From positions 3,900,256 to 3,964,255 of the forward strand of contig NZ_CP195191.1 in NCBI RefSeq assembly GCF_051200875.1: a DNA stretch of 64,000 bases, in the 5' to 3' direction. This document shows, one piece after another, positions 16,844 to 25,734 of the stretch; positions within the stretch are counted from its first letter, which is position 1, and each line of letters opens with the position of its first letter. Made by a program: the position numbers and the translations under genes. The notes beneath the pieces are model-generated. The model saw nothing but the letters and a program-made list of their open reading frames with translations. It did no database searches and was not told where the DNA came from. The stretch comes from Pseudotabrizicola sp051200875 (GTDB taxonomy: Bacteria; Pseudomonadota; Alphaproteobacteria; Rhodobacterales; Rhodobacteraceae).

Positions 16844-17040
16844 CAGCCTTCCTCCTCGTCGGTTTGGCGCCCACGGAACGCCCGGTTGCGGGTTATGTAT
16901 CGTTCGTTTCTGTGAACCCTTCGATGATCAAGGTCAAGATAGGCGGGGTGTTTTTCCCCTTTTAAGCAAACCTGTTTATCGCATTGTTGTTTGCGGCGCG
17001 GGCTTGTGTGCATGCTGACCCAAATGCGTGGGGAGTATTG

Positions 17041-17715
17041 ATGCAGAGCTTTGAGGATATTCTGGCCGAGGCCGTGCGCCGCAAAGGAAGTGCAGAAGCA
17101 GTAATGGCTGCTGCAACCAAACCCAAATCGGACGAAGAACTGGCTGCCATTCCAAGCAGTGGGTGGCTTTCCCAGATCGCCAGAGGGATTTTTCAGGCCG
17201 GGATCAGTTGGCAAGTGGTAGACGCCAAATGGCCCGAGATTACCGAGGCTTTTGAAGGCTTTGACGTCGGCAAAGTATCCATGTTTGACGAGGATCGCCT
17301 ATCTGAACTGGTGAATGATCGCCGTGTGATCCGCTCTGGTCCGAAAATACTGGCCATCCGGGAAAATGCGTCTTTCATCCGCAGGGTCGGCGAAAAGGAA
17401 GGCGGGTTCGCCACCAAAATCGCTCATTGGCCTGCAAGTGATTTCGTTGGACTTCTGGACTGGTTGGCCAGCAACGGCAGCCGCTTGGGTGGAACGACGG
17501 GACAATACGTTCTGCGTTTTATGGGGAAGGAAAGCTTCATCCTGTCGCGCGATGTGGTGGCACGATTGACTGCTGAAGGGGTCATTTCTGGCCCAGCGAC
17601 GAGCAAAAAGGCGTTGGCGGCAATTCAGGCGGCCTTCAATCGCTGGAAAGACGAAAGTGGTCATAACTTCAATACGATCAGCCGTGTTCTAGCGCAAAGC
17701 ATCGGCGAGGGCTGA
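17041..17715 (+). CDS. DNA-3-methyladenine glycosylase I family protein
   Basis: A 224-residue protein with HhH-glycosylase features resembling Tag: WLSQIARGIFQAGISWQVVDAKWPEI and the region RVIRSGPKILAIRENASF. Tag excises 3-methyladenine from alkylated DNA. The N-terminal Cys-Gly-Trp start and C-terminal HxxxC of zinc-containing enterobacterial Tag are not visible, so this is a divergent subgroup without the zinc snap. The start at 17041 follows GGGGAG. It is followed by an unrelated hydrolase run. Confidence 0.8.
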   Translation: MQSFEDILAEAVRRKGSAEAVMAAATKPKSDEELAAIPSSGWLSQIARGIFQAGISWQVVDAKWPEITEAFEGFDVGKVSMFDEDRLSELVNDRRVIRSGPKILAIRENASFIRRVGEKEGGFATKIAHWPASDFVGLLDWLASNGSRLGGTTGQYVLRFMGKESFILSRDVVARLTAEGVISGPATSKKALAAIQAAFNRWKDESGHNFNTISRVLAQSIGEG

Positions 17716-17761
17716 CAGGTCTGCATTCCGCGGGTAAACCGGGAGAACATCGGAGGATCGC

Positions 17762-18526
17762 ATGACGAACTATCTGAGCACCGCACAAGGCCGGCGCATT
17801 GCTTACCATCAGACCATCGGACAAGACCCCGGAGTGGTTTTCCTTGGTGGCTTTCGGTCGGACATGGAAGGTACCAAGGCGCTTTACCTTGAGGATTGGG
17901 CAAAGTCTCAGGGACGAGCGTTCCTGCGATTTGACTATTCAGGCCATGGGCAGTCTTCTGGCGCTTTTCTGGACGGTGCGATTGGTGATTGGTTTGAAGA
18001 TGCTCTGGCTGTGATTGCTGCCCTGACAAACGGGCCGCAAGTTTTGGTCGGCTCATCCATGGGAGGCTGGATTTCGCTTTTGGTTGCGAAAACCATTCCT
18101 GAACGGGTTGCCGGATTGGTGGGCATTGCAGCCGCCCCGGATTTTACCGAAGACAGCATGTGGGGTGGATTTTCGGATGTGCAGAAACTGGCTTTGACTG
18201 AGCAGGGCCGTGTCGAACTGCCTTCTGATTATTCTGATGAACCCTATGTCATCACGCGACGTCTGATTGAGGAAGGGCGCAATAGGTTGGTTTTGCGATC
18301 GCGGCTTTCCTTGCCTTTTCCTGTTCGCCTTTTACAGGGGACGGCGGACACTGATGTGCCCGTTTCTGTGGCGTTGCGGCTTTTGGATCACGCCGAAGGG
18401 CCGGATATCAGGTTAACCCTGAGTAAGGGCGACGATCATCGCTTTTCAACGCCTTCGTGCCTCTCCATGATCACGGCCGCAATCGACGACATTCTGGCTG
18501 GGGGGAAGGATGCGGCAATTCGGTAG
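17762..18526 (+). CDS. alpha/beta hydrolase
   Basis: A 254-residue alpha/beta-hydrolase with nucleophile elbow GSSMG (Ser99), oxyanion-type GGF near residue 30, and a C-terminal histidine in SKGDDHRFS. It resembles small carboxylesterase/peptidase-like hydrolases (FRSDMEGTKA and FDYSGHGQSSG segments are common in alphaproteobacteria). It is the first of three consecutive hydrolase genes; its end overlaps the next start by 17 bp. Substrate unknown. Confidence 0.85.
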   Translation: MTNYLSTAQGRRIAYHQTIGQDPGVVFLGGFRSDMEGTKALYLEDWAKSQGRAFLRFDYSGHGQSSGAFLDGAIGDWFEDALAVIAALTNGPQVLVGSSMGGWISLLVAKTIPERVAGLVGIAAAPDFTEDSMWGGFSDVQKLALTEQGRVELPSDYSDEPYVITRRLIEEGRNRLVLRSRLSLPFPVRLLQGTADTDVPVSVALRLLDHAEGPDIRLTLSKGDDHRFSTPSCLSMITAAIDDILAGGKDAAIR

Positions 18527-19490
18527 AGTATTGGGCCGTTTTCTTGTGCTGATTTTTGCGCTTTTGGCCTTGGCTTGGCTGACAGCGCCACAGGATGTGG
18601 TCGACCGGGAGATTGCGTTCGAACCCGACGCGATTGGCGCCGATGTTTCTGCCTACTTGGCCGCGGCTGAGGCAAAGTTTGCTGACATCAGGCCGGGTGT
18701 TGAAAAGCGTGTGCTTTGGGCAGGAGAGGTGGGGGCGAAGACCAACTTCAGCATCGTCTACGTGCACGGGTTTTCCGCAACTTCCGAAGAAATCCGGCCC
18801 GTGCCGGATCAGGTCGCACAAGCCATTGGCGCCAATCTTTTCTTTACTCGACTGGCCGGCCACGGGCGTACTGGGGATGCGATGGCTGAGGCAAGTGCGG
18901 GGGACTGGATCGAGGATCTGGCGGAAGCGGTTGAAATAGGCCGTCGAATTGGTGATCGCGTGATCGTCATGGCGACATCGACCGGGGCAACGCTTGCAGC
19001 CATCGGAGCAACGGACCCGGTGCTTTCCAAGGACGTTGCAGGTTATATCCTTGTCTCTCCGAACTTTGGTGTCGCCAACCCGGCGGCAAAGATTCTTGAT
19101 TTGCCGTGGGCAAGGGTATGGGGACCGATCGTAGCGGGGGACCGCAGGGGCTTTGCAACCGAAAATGCCGAGCATGATAAATACTGGACCACAGATTACC
19201 CCACGCTTGCCTTGTTTCCGATGGCCGCCTTGATCCGTGAGGCCAAGGCATCGGATTACAGTCTGGCAAAGGTGCCAGCCTTGTTCCTCTATTCGCCTGA
19301 TGACAAGGTCGTTGACGTTTCGGCCATTCCTTCAGTGCGTGACAGTTGGGCTGGCGGCGTGCAAGAAGAGAGGCGGACGATGGGCGAAGGGGATGATCCG
19401 AATTCCCATGTGATTGCCGGTCGTATCCTGAGCCCCGGCCAAACAGATGAGACCGCAGAAATTATGGTTGATTGGATCAAGGGCCTCTAA
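18510..19490 (+). CDS. alpha/beta hydrolase with N-terminal membrane anchor
   Basis: A 326-residue hydrolase. Residues about 8-24 are hydrophobic and may anchor or export it. The fold shows VYVHGFSATSEE (oxyanion region) and the elbow MATSTGATLA with the likely nucleophile serine, a carboxylesterase-type variant with alanine in the first glycine place. Acidic and histidine members are expected in SPDDKVVDV and DPNSHVIAG. It overlaps the upstream hydrolase by 17 bp and ends 17 bp before the next one, so the three are almost certainly one operon. Confidence 0.83.
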   Translation: MRQFGRVLGRFLVLIFALLALAWLTAPQDVVDREIAFEPDAIGADVSAYLAAAEAKFADIRPGVEKRVLWAGEVGAKTNFSIVYVHGFSATSEEIRPVPDQVAQAIGANLFFTRLAGHGRTGDAMAEASAGDWIEDLAEAVEIGRRIGDRVIVMATSTGATLAAIGATDPVLSKDVAGYILVSPNFGVANPAAKILDLPWARVWGPIVAGDRRGFATENAEHDKYWTTDYPTLALFPMAALIREAKASDYSLAKVPALFLYSPDDKVVDVSAIPSVRDSWAGGVQEERRTMGEGDDPNSHVIAGRILSPGQTDETAEIMVDWIKGL

Positions 19491-19507
19491 CACCACATGA
19501 CCCTAGC

Positions 19508-20215
19508 ATGAAAGAACCCATCCTCTTCATTCCGGGCCTGATGCAGGATGCGCGGGTCTTTCTTCCCCAGATGGTAACTTTGGGGACAGGGCGGTTTGTG
19601 TCTGTCTTTACCGGTGATGGCGATACAGTGGAAAAGCTGTCGGAGCAGGCGCTTAACGCTGCCCCAGAGCGGTTTGCTATCGTTGGACACGGGCTTGGCG
19701 GCAACGTTGCGCTTGATATTTTGCGGCGCGCGCCCGAACGGGTGAGCAGACTAATTCTTTTGGCAACCGACCCGCTTTCCGAGCCTCCGCAGGTGGCAGC
19801 CACCCGCGAAGCGAGAATGGTTGCGGCTAAGGCGGGGCGGCTGAAGCAAGCGATTGCTGACGATGTGCCAGAGAGTGCGTTGTGGGCGTCGCCAGATCGA
19901 GAGGCGCTTCAATTGCTGTTGCGCGACATGGCCTATGGCTTGGGCGAAGGCGTCTATCTTCGGCAATGTCGCGCCCTGCAAAGGCGACCTGACCAGCAAA
20001 AGACGCTGCGGAAGGCCGAAATTCCGGCTCTTTTCGTGGCTGGCGAGCATGACACGGTTGTGCCTTTGCGGCGTCAGGAATTCGCGCGAGATCTGATGCC
20101 GCGCTCCGTTTTAAAGGTCATTCCGAATTCTGGACACTTACCAATGTTAGAAAACCCCGAGGCGGTCTGTGCCGCCATCGAGGCTTTCCTGAATGGTCCG
20201 ATGATCTTGCGTTGA
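19508..20215 (+). CDS. alpha/beta hydrolase-fold protein lacking the elbow serine
   Basis: A 235-residue alpha/beta-hydrolase-fold protein (ILFIPGLMQDARVF start, C-terminal NSGHLPMLENPEAV with the family histidine). The nucleophile elbow reads GHGLG: glycine 62 stands where the catalytic serine is normally found. It may be inactive, use another residue, or be a non-hydrolytic family member. Third of a three-gene hydrolase run. It ends exactly where the convergent phaZ ends. The ATG at 19508 is inferred from family N-termini. Confidence 0.8.
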   Translation: MKEPILFIPGLMQDARVFLPQMVTLGTGRFVSVFTGDGDTVEKLSEQALNAAPERFAIVGHGLGGNVALDILRRAPERVSRLILLATDPLSEPPQVAATREARMVAAKAGRLKQAIADDVPESALWASPDREALQLLLRDMAYGLGEGVYLRQCRALQRRPDQQKTLRKAEIPALFVAGEHDTVVPLRRQEFARDLMPRSVLKVIPNSGHLPMLENPEAVCAAIEAFLNGPMILR

Positions 20216-21502
20216 TCAGGCTTTTGCCAGCTTGATCTCGGGTTTTCCTTTAGCTAGTGCCGGTTCGGGAGCTTCGGAATTCTGGTCGATGAAGTTCAGG
20301 ACCAGCGGGCGGATGTTCAGACGCCAAGACTTGCCAGCAAAGATGCCGTAATGGCCGGCTTCCGGCTCTAGGTGGCTTGCTTTCTTCGAGTCCGGAAGGT
20401 TGGTCAACAGATCCAGCGCGGCAAGGCATTGGCCTGGTGCGCTGATATCGTCATTGGCACCTTCAACGATCTTGACCGCAACTTCGGTAATCGCTGCGAA
20501 GTCGACTTTCTTTCCAGCCACAACGAATTCATTTTTCGCGATTTCGCGGTTCTTGAAAACACGCTCGACGGTCGAAAGGTAGAACTCAGCCGTCATGTCC
20601 ATCACGGCAAGGTATTCGTCATAGAAGCGGTTATGGGCGTCGTGGTCCGACGCTTCGCCACGCGCAACACGCATAATCTGGTCGGTAAAGGCCTTCGAGT
20701 GGCGGTCCGCATTCATCGACATGAAGCTGTGAAGCTGCAACAGCCCCGGATACACAAGACGGCCTGCGCCTTTATATTTGAAGCCGACACGCTGAATTGC
20801 GATTTGTTCCAACTGGCCCATGGTGATGCGGTTGCCGAAATCGGTCACTTCCGTAGGGGCAGCATCCGGGTCAACTGGGCCACCGATCAGCGTCAGGCTG
20901 CGCGGTTGCGCCTTTGGGTCTTCACCCGCCAGATACGCGGTAGCCGCAAGCGTCAGGGGAACCGGCTGGCAAACGGCGATGACATGAGTGTCAGGGCCAA
21001 GGTGGCGCATGTAATCAACGAGGTATAGCGTGTAGTCCTCGACATCGAACTTTCCGGCGCTGACCGGGATATCGCGGGCATTATGCCAGTCCGTCACGAA
21101 TACATCGCAATCAGGCAGCAGCGAATGGACCGTCGACCGCAGCAGAGTGGCATAGTGACCCGACATCGGGGCAACCAACAGTACCTTGCGTTTCATCGGC
21201 GCACGACGCCGAACGAAGAACTGGATGAGGTCGCCGAAAGGGCGTTCAACCACCGTCTTCACGTCGACGAGGTGATCTTGGCCATCCGGTCCGACGATCG
21301 AGCGGATGCCCCAGTCTGGCTTCGCGACCATACGGGCAAAGGTGCGCTCCGTGACTTCGCCCCATGCGGCGGTCATCTGGAACAGGGGGTTCATGGATAA
21401 GGCAAAAGCAGGGTAAGAGGCCATTGCCCGTGCGGTGGCGCCCAGCCATTCGTTGGTGTTCCGGGCGCTTTCCATGAGATCGTAAGTCATCATGTATTTC
21501 AT
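20216..21502 (-). CDS. phaZ: intracellular polyhydroxyalkanoate depolymerase
   Basis: A 428-residue cytosolic enzyme that breaks down stored PHB granules. The nucleophile motif VIAVCQPVP places catalytic Cys178 in the pattern used by intracellular PhaZ1-type enzymes. The EAGHYGIFAGKSWR segment near the C-terminus supplies the histidine region. GGAGA 6 nt upstream selects the ATG at 21502 over another 12 bp earlier. It is divergent from phaC with PhaR-type operators in the shared region. Confidence 0.93.
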   Translation of the reverse strand: MKYMMTYDLMESARNTNEWLGATARAMASYPAFALSMNPLFQMTAAWGEVTERTFARMVAKPDWGIRSIVGPDGQDHLVDVKTVVERPFGDLIQFFVRRRAPMKRKVLLVAPMSGHYATLLRSTVHSLLPDCDVFVTDWHNARDIPVSAGKFDVEDYTLYLVDYMRHLGPDTHVIAVCQPVPLTLAATAYLAGEDPKAQPRSLTLIGGPVDPDAAPTEVTDFGNRITMGQLEQIAIQRVGFKYKGAGRLVYPGLLQLHSFMSMNADRHSKAFTDQIMRVARGEASDHDAHNRFYDEYLAVMDMTAEFYLSTVERVFKNREIAKNEFVVAGKKVDFAAITEVAVKIVEGANDDISAPGQCLAALDLLTNLPDSKKASHLEPEAGHYGIFAGKSWRLNIRPLVLNFIDQNSEAPEPALAKGKPEIKLAKA

Positions 21503-21579
21503 TCGCGTCTCCATTCGGGGAGGGCCCCGGCCAATTCGTCGCTTTCCCCCCCGGTAGCGCGACGTTATGCTGTATTATG

Positions 21580-21590
21580 CTGCAAAGCAG
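21580..21590. promoter_or_regulatory. PhaR-type operator in the phaZ-phaC intergenic region
   Basis: A perfect CTGC-AAA-GCAG box matches the CTGC-N3-GCAG site described for Paracoccus PhaR. A second, degenerate copy (CTGC-ACA-GCGG) lies at 21603-21613, between this box and phaC. Confidence 0.7.
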
Positions 21591-21636
21591 ATTTGACTAA
21601 TGCTGCACAGCGGCACGATAGGATGGAAAAATTCAT

Positions 21637-23442
21637 ATGACAACAGACGAGAACGACGCAGCACTAAAGTTGGAGCGTTTGCAGGCTAACCTCTCGCGTG
21701 TTGAAGAATTGACGCAGCGGTTGATGGTGGCGCTTTCCAAACGCAAGCAAGCGGATGCAGCCCTGGCCGGTCCATCATCGGATGTCTATATCAAGGCTGC
21801 AGCCGCCTATTTCGCTGAAATGATGCAGAATCCTGCCAAAATACTGGAGCGCCAGGTCGGCTATTGGGGCAAAACGCTGAAACATTACGTCGAGGTTCAG
21901 CAAAAGCTGGTACGCGGCGATCTGTCGCCGCCAGACGATCCTTCGCCAAAGGATCGGCGCTTTTCCAATCCGCTGTGGGATACGCATCCGGCGTTCAATT
22001 ACCTTAAGCAACAATACATGCTGAATTCAGAAGCCATGTCTGATGCCGTTCAGGATATGGAATCACTTGACCCAGCAGACCGTCGACGTGTCGAATACTT
22101 TACGCGTCAAATCGTCGATATGTTCTCGCCTACCAATTTTCTGGGCACGAACCCCGATGCGCTTGAGAAAGCTGTTGCCACCGATGGTGAAAGCCTGGTG
22201 CAGGGGCTTGAAAACCTTGTTCGGGATATCGAAGCAAACAATGGCGATCTATTGGTGACGCTTGCCGACAAGGAAGCGTTCAAGGTTGGCGAGAACATCG
22301 CCACGAGCAAGGGTTCGGTCGTCTACCGAAACCGGATGATGGAGCTCATCCAATATGCGCCCACGACCGAAAACGTCTTTCAGACGCCCATCCTGATCTT
22401 CCCGCCTTGGATTAATAAATTCTACATCATGGACCTGAAGCCAGCGAATTCGCTGATCAAGTGGATCGTGGATCAGGGCTTTACCCTGTTCGTCGTCTCG
22501 TGGGTCAATCCGGATTCCAGCTATGCCGATGTCGGAATGGATGACTATATCCGTGACGGATACATGCGGGCGATGGCCGAGGTTCGCCGGATCACAGGTG
22601 AAAAGCAGATCAACGCCGTTGGTTACTGTATCGCCGGAACGACGCTCAGCTTGACCCTCGCGCATTTGCAGCGCGTGGGTGATACCTCTGTCAAATCGGC
22701 GACCTTTTTCACCACCCTCACCGATTTCAGCGACCCGGGTGAGGTTGGGGTCTTTCTTGAAGATGATTTTGTGGATGGTATTGAACGGCAATCGGCCCGT
22801 GATGGCATCTTGTCCAAGTTCTTCATGGGCCGGACCTTCAGTTTCTTGCGTTCGAACGACCTGATCTATCAGCCTGCCATCAAGAGCTACATGATGGGAG
22901 AAGCACCACCGGCTTTTGATCTGCTGTACTGGAATGGCGACGGCACCAACCTGCCTGCCCGAATGGCTGTCGAATATCTTCGTGGCCTTTGCCAGCAAGA
23001 CGGTTTGGCCAAAGGGACTTTCCCGGTATTTGGTGAACCTGTCAGTCTGAGTGAAGTCAAGGTACCACTGTGCTCTATCGCTTGTGAGACCGACCACATC
23101 GCACACTGGCGCGGGTGCTTTAATGGCGTGAGCCAAATGGGTTCGAAGGACAAGACCTTTATCCTGTCTGAATCCGGCCATATTGCCGGGATCATCAACC
23201 CACCCAGCAAAGATAAATACGGCCATTACACGAGCGATGCCGAAATCGCCGGCGCACCGGAAGACTGGAAAGAAGGTGCAACCTTCAACAAAGGCAGCTG
23301 GTGGCCACGTTGGGCTGATTGGCTCAAGAAGCAGTCGGGAAAACAGATTGCCGCACGCATTCCCGGCGAATCGACTAACCCAGTTCTGTGCCCCGCTCCG
23401 GGTACTTATGTAGTGGCAAAGCCTGACACGACTGAGGTGTAA
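21637..23442 (+). CDS. phaC: class I polyhydroxyalkanoate synthase
   Basis: A 601-residue enzyme that polymerises (R)-3-hydroxyacyl-CoA, mainly 3-hydroxybutyryl-CoA, at the granule surface. The lipase-like box GYCIAG puts the catalytic Cys at residue 331; the partner histidine is H515 in SESGHIAG, and an aspartate precedes it in the CETDHIAHWRG region. The N-terminal domain (HPAFNYLKQQYMLNS, LDPADRRRVEYFTRQ) is class I type, and no separate PhaE subunit is seen. It is followed by phasin and PhaR genes. Confidence 0.97.
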   Translation: MTTDENDAALKLERLQANLSRVEELTQRLMVALSKRKQADAALAGPSSDVYIKAAAAYFAEMMQNPAKILERQVGYWGKTLKHYVEVQQKLVRGDLSPPDDPSPKDRRFSNPLWDTHPAFNYLKQQYMLNSEAMSDAVQDMESLDPADRRRVEYFTRQIVDMFSPTNFLGTNPDALEKAVATDGESLVQGLENLVRDIEANNGDLLVTLADKEAFKVGENIATSKGSVVYRNRMMELIQYAPTTENVFQTPILIFPPWINKFYIMDLKPANSLIKWIVDQGFTLFVVSWVNPDSSYADVGMDDYIRDGYMRAMAEVRRITGEKQINAVGYCIAGTTLSLTLAHLQRVGDTSVKSATFFTTLTDFSDPGEVGVFLEDDFVDGIERQSARDGILSKFFMGRTFSFLRSNDLIYQPAIKSYMMGEAPPAFDLLYWNGDGTNLPARMAVEYLRGLCQQDGLAKGTFPVFGEPVSLSEVKVPLCSIACETDHIAHWRGCFNGVSQMGSKDKTFILSESGHIAGIINPPSKDKYGHYTSDAEIAGAPEDWKEGATFNKGSWWPRWADWLKKQSGKQIAARIPGESTNPVLCPAPGTYVVAKPDTTEV

Positions 23443-23517
23443 CAACCATAACGCGAAGGGCGCTTGCGTCACTTCGCGTTCTTATTCAACACGTTAGCGG
23501 TCTTGATAAAAAAATTG

Positions 23518-23555
23518 CTGCATTGCAGAAAAATCATTGAAATGCTGCGGTGCAG
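23518..23555. promoter_or_regulatory. pair of PhaR-type operators before phaP
   Basis: Two perfect CTGC-N3-GCAG boxes, CTGC-ATT-GCAG (23518-23528) and CTGC-GGT-GCAG (23545-23555), are 27 bp apart, in the promoter region of phaP. This is the layout expected for autoregulated phasin genes repressed by PhaR. Confidence 0.8.
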
Positions 23556-23613
23556 CATGTATATATTGTTCATCGAAACGGGATGATGAGCCCGGATGAT
23601 CAGGAGCAATGAA

Positions 23614-24063
23614 ATGACCAAGACCCCGGATTTCACCAAAGTTATGCAGGACATGATGGCTTCCTTCCCGGTTGACGCCGCTGCTGTGCAGAACGCATTC
23701 AAAACCCAGGCCGCTATGGGCGAGAAGCTGTCGAAAGTGGCTCTGGAAGCCGCTGAAAAGTCGACCGAAATCTCGGCCAAGTGGGCCAAGGAAACCATCG
23801 TGAAGATGTCTGACCTGTCGAAGGCCAAGACCGAGCCGACCGACTACACCAAAGCAGCTACCGATTTCGCTTCGGCTGCTGCCGAGTTGGCTGCTGAGAA
23901 CATGGCTGCCTTCGCTGAAGTTGCCAAGAAAGTTCAGATGGAAACCGTCGAGCTGATGCTGGCCGCTGGCAAAGACTTCTCGGAAGACGCAACCGCCGCT
24001 GTCAAGAAAGCAACCGCCGAAGTGACTTCGGTTGCTAAGAAAGCTGCTGCAGCTGCGAAGTAA
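23614..24063 (+). CDS. phaP: phasin (PHB granule-associated protein)
   Basis: A 149-residue, alanine/lysine-rich, mostly helical protein that coats PHB granules (phasin family; SAKWAKETIVKMSDLSKAK core). The hydrophobic-amphipathic helices and low-complexity A/K tail fit phasins. CAGGAG at 23601-23606 sets the start. Two PhaR boxes lie just upstream and a strong terminator lies downstream, so it has its own highly expressed transcript. Confidence 0.93.
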   Translation: MTKTPDFTKVMQDMMASFPVDAAAVQNAFKTQAAMGEKLSKVALEAAEKSTEISAKWAKETIVKMSDLSKAKTEPTDYTKAATDFASAAAELAAENMAAFAEVAKKVQMETVELMLAAGKDFSEDATAAVKKATAEVTSVAKKAAAAAK

Positions 24064-24079
24064 TTTCCCGAAAGGGCGT

Positions 24080-24102
24080 CGTGCTGCACCTCCTCCCAGC
24101 GG
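24080..24102 (+). other. CCTCCTCCC motif in the phaP 3' untranslated region
   Basis: An exact CCTCCTCCC lies at 24089-24097, flanked by imperfectly pairing arms (GTGCT with AGCGGC on the plus strand) and followed 18 nt later by the phaP terminator. Motif and context recall a single cuckoo-type small RNA processed from a 3' UTR, but the stem is weak. Confidence 0.3.
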
Positions 24103-24115
24103 CGTGACGATTTTA

Positions 24116-24144
24116 GCGGGCCCTCCGGGGCCCGCATTTTTTTT
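24116..24144 (+). terminator. terminator of phaP
   Basis: Stem GCGGGCCC (24116-24123) pairs with GGGCCCGC (24128-24135) and is followed by a run of T residues. Confidence 0.93.
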
Positions 24145-24225
24145 GCTGCATCACCGTAATGCTTTGCTTTTGTTTTGCGCCTGCGTAAACTTCTCTGCAC
24201 AAGCAAAAAGACTTGGGAGGGAAAC

Positions 24226-24786
24226 ATGGCTGACAAAGACAAGCCGCTGTTGATCAAACGCTATGCAAGCCGCCGTTTGTACAATACGGAAACTTCCGAC
24301 TATGTGACCCTCGAGGACATTGCGGGTTTCATCAGAGAAGGCCGCGAAGTTCAGATTGTTGATCTGAAGTCCGGTGATGACCTGACACGGCAGTATCTAT
24401 TGCAGATTGTCGCTGAACATGAATCCAAGGGCGAAAATGTTCTGCCGATTTCGGTCCTGAACGACTTGGTTCGCAGCTACACCACGAATGTTCAGTCGAT
24501 TGTGCCCCAGTTTTTGGCCGCCAGCTTTGAAATGCTGCGCGAAGGTCAGTCCAAGATGATGGAAAATCTGAACTCGTTCCCTAACCCGATGTCCGCCATG
24601 CCCGGGTTTGAGGCCATGCGCAAGCAGCAAGAAGCCTTCATGAAGTCGATGATGGGTGGAATGGCTGGATGGTCTGGCTCGGGGCCGGCAAAGGAAGAGG
24701 GTGGCAACGAGACGCCGGGCACGGATGATCTGGCGCAGATTAAGAAACAGCTGGCTGAACTTCAAAAGAAACTTTCCAAGATGTAA
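24226..24786 (+). CDS. phaR: PHB synthesis repressor PhaR
   Basis: A 186-residue regulator. The N-terminal part (LLIKRYASRRLYNTETSDYVTLEDIAGFIREG, read in parts) is the conserved PHB/PHA accumulation regulator DNA-binding domain, followed by a second PHB-associated domain and a flexible M/G-rich C-terminus ending in a coiled coil (QIKKQLAELQKKLSKM). PhaR binds both nascent PHB and CTGC-N3-GCAG operators, linking phasin synthesis to granule formation. The start follows a GGGAGGG ribosome site. Confidence 0.95.
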   Translation: MADKDKPLLIKRYASRRLYNTETSDYVTLEDIAGFIREGREVQIVDLKSGDDLTRQYLLQIVAEHESKGENVLPISVLNDLVRSYTTNVQSIVPQFLAASFEMLREGQSKMMENLNSFPNPMSAMPGFEAMRKQQEAFMKSMMGGMAGWSGSGPAKEEGGNETPGTDDLAQIKKQLAELQKKLSKM

Positions 24787-24792
24787 TCGGCC

Positions 24793-25734
24793 ATGCCCGA
24801 AACTCAGGGCCGTGTCACCCTGTGGGGGATCGACATCTTTCTTGCTGTCGCTGAAGAAGGATCAATCACAGCGGCGGCAAAGCGTTTGGGCATTTCACCG
24901 CCCGCTGTCAGTCAACAGTTGGCCAGTCTTGAGGCCACTCTTGGGGCAACGCTTTTTGATCGAGGGTCGCGCCCGTTCGCATTAACTTCGGCTGGGCAGA
25001 TTTTTCGCCGCCACGCGCAACTGATCCATAATGTCGAGGCAGAGGCGAGGGCGGACCTTTCTGAAGAAAATCACGCGCGCCTGGTGACGTTGAAGTTGGG
25101 CGTGATTGAAGATTTTGAAGCGGAAGTTACACCAAGGCTATTGGTTGATCTTTCCATCAGCATGCCGGAAACGCGCTTTCTTTTGGAAACCGGACCAAGC
25201 CATAGATTGCTCGATCAATTGGATCACAAGGCACTTGATTTGGTGATTGCCGCCAAGACGGCCTTTGGTGAAGGCGAAATCACTGGACGCAGTAGCTTTC
25301 CTTTGCTGCAAGATCCGTTTGTCAGTGTTCGGCCGCGAAGTGGTGGTGAGGTGCCGCTCATTCTCTATTCGCAACGCCATTTGATGGGGCGCCAGATCGC
25401 GACATATTTAGAACAACAAGGTTCGCGCTATCCCATTCGTTTTGAGTTGGACAGTTACAATGCAGTGCTTGCACTGGTGGCACGAGGGCAGGGGTGGACA
25501 ATCCTTACGCCTTTGGCGCTTCACCATGCCATCCGCTTTCAGAATGACCTGTCGGTCGAACCTTTGGGCGCCGGCACCATGCATCGGACGATCGCGCTAA
25601 TTTCCCGCACTGGCGCGATGGGTAAACTGCCAAACGAAGTTGCACGTTCGTTTCAGGCGGCGGTCAATGCGGCCGTGTTGACACCAGCCCTGAGCCGGTG
25701 GCCGTGGCTGGCCGACGACTTGAAACTGCTTTAG
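24793..25734 (+). CDS. LysR family transcriptional regulator
   Basis: A 313-residue LysR protein. The N-terminal winged helix (WGIDIFLAVAEEGSITAAAKRLGISPPAVSQQLASLE, read in parts) is clear; residues about 85-300 form the substrate-binding effector domain. It starts 6 bp after phaR and ends overlapping the convergent AsnC gene by 4 bp. Target unknown; it may be in the phaR transcript, but no evidence ties it to PHB control. Confidence 0.92.
   Translation: MPETQGRVTLWGIDIFLAVAEEGSITAAAKRLGISPPAVSQQLASLEATLGATLFDRGSRPFALTSAGQIFRRHAQLIHNVEAEARADLSEENHARLVTLKLGVIEDFEAEVTPRLLVDLSISMPETRFLLETGPSHRLLDQLDHKALDLVIAAKTAFGEGEITGRSSFPLLQDPFVSVRPRSGGEVPLILYSQRHLMGRQIATYLEQQGSRYPIRFELDSYNAVLALVARGQGWTILTPLALHHAIRFQNDLSVEPLGAGTMHRTIALISRTGAMGKLPNEVARSFQAAVNAAVLTPALSRWPWLADDLKLL

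Noticed and set aside
16844..16983. Possible leader control of thrS by a T-box or an autoregulatory tRNA-like fold.
   Set aside because: No T-box sequence or convincing tRNA-like structure could be found, and T-boxes are not usual in alphaproteobacteria.
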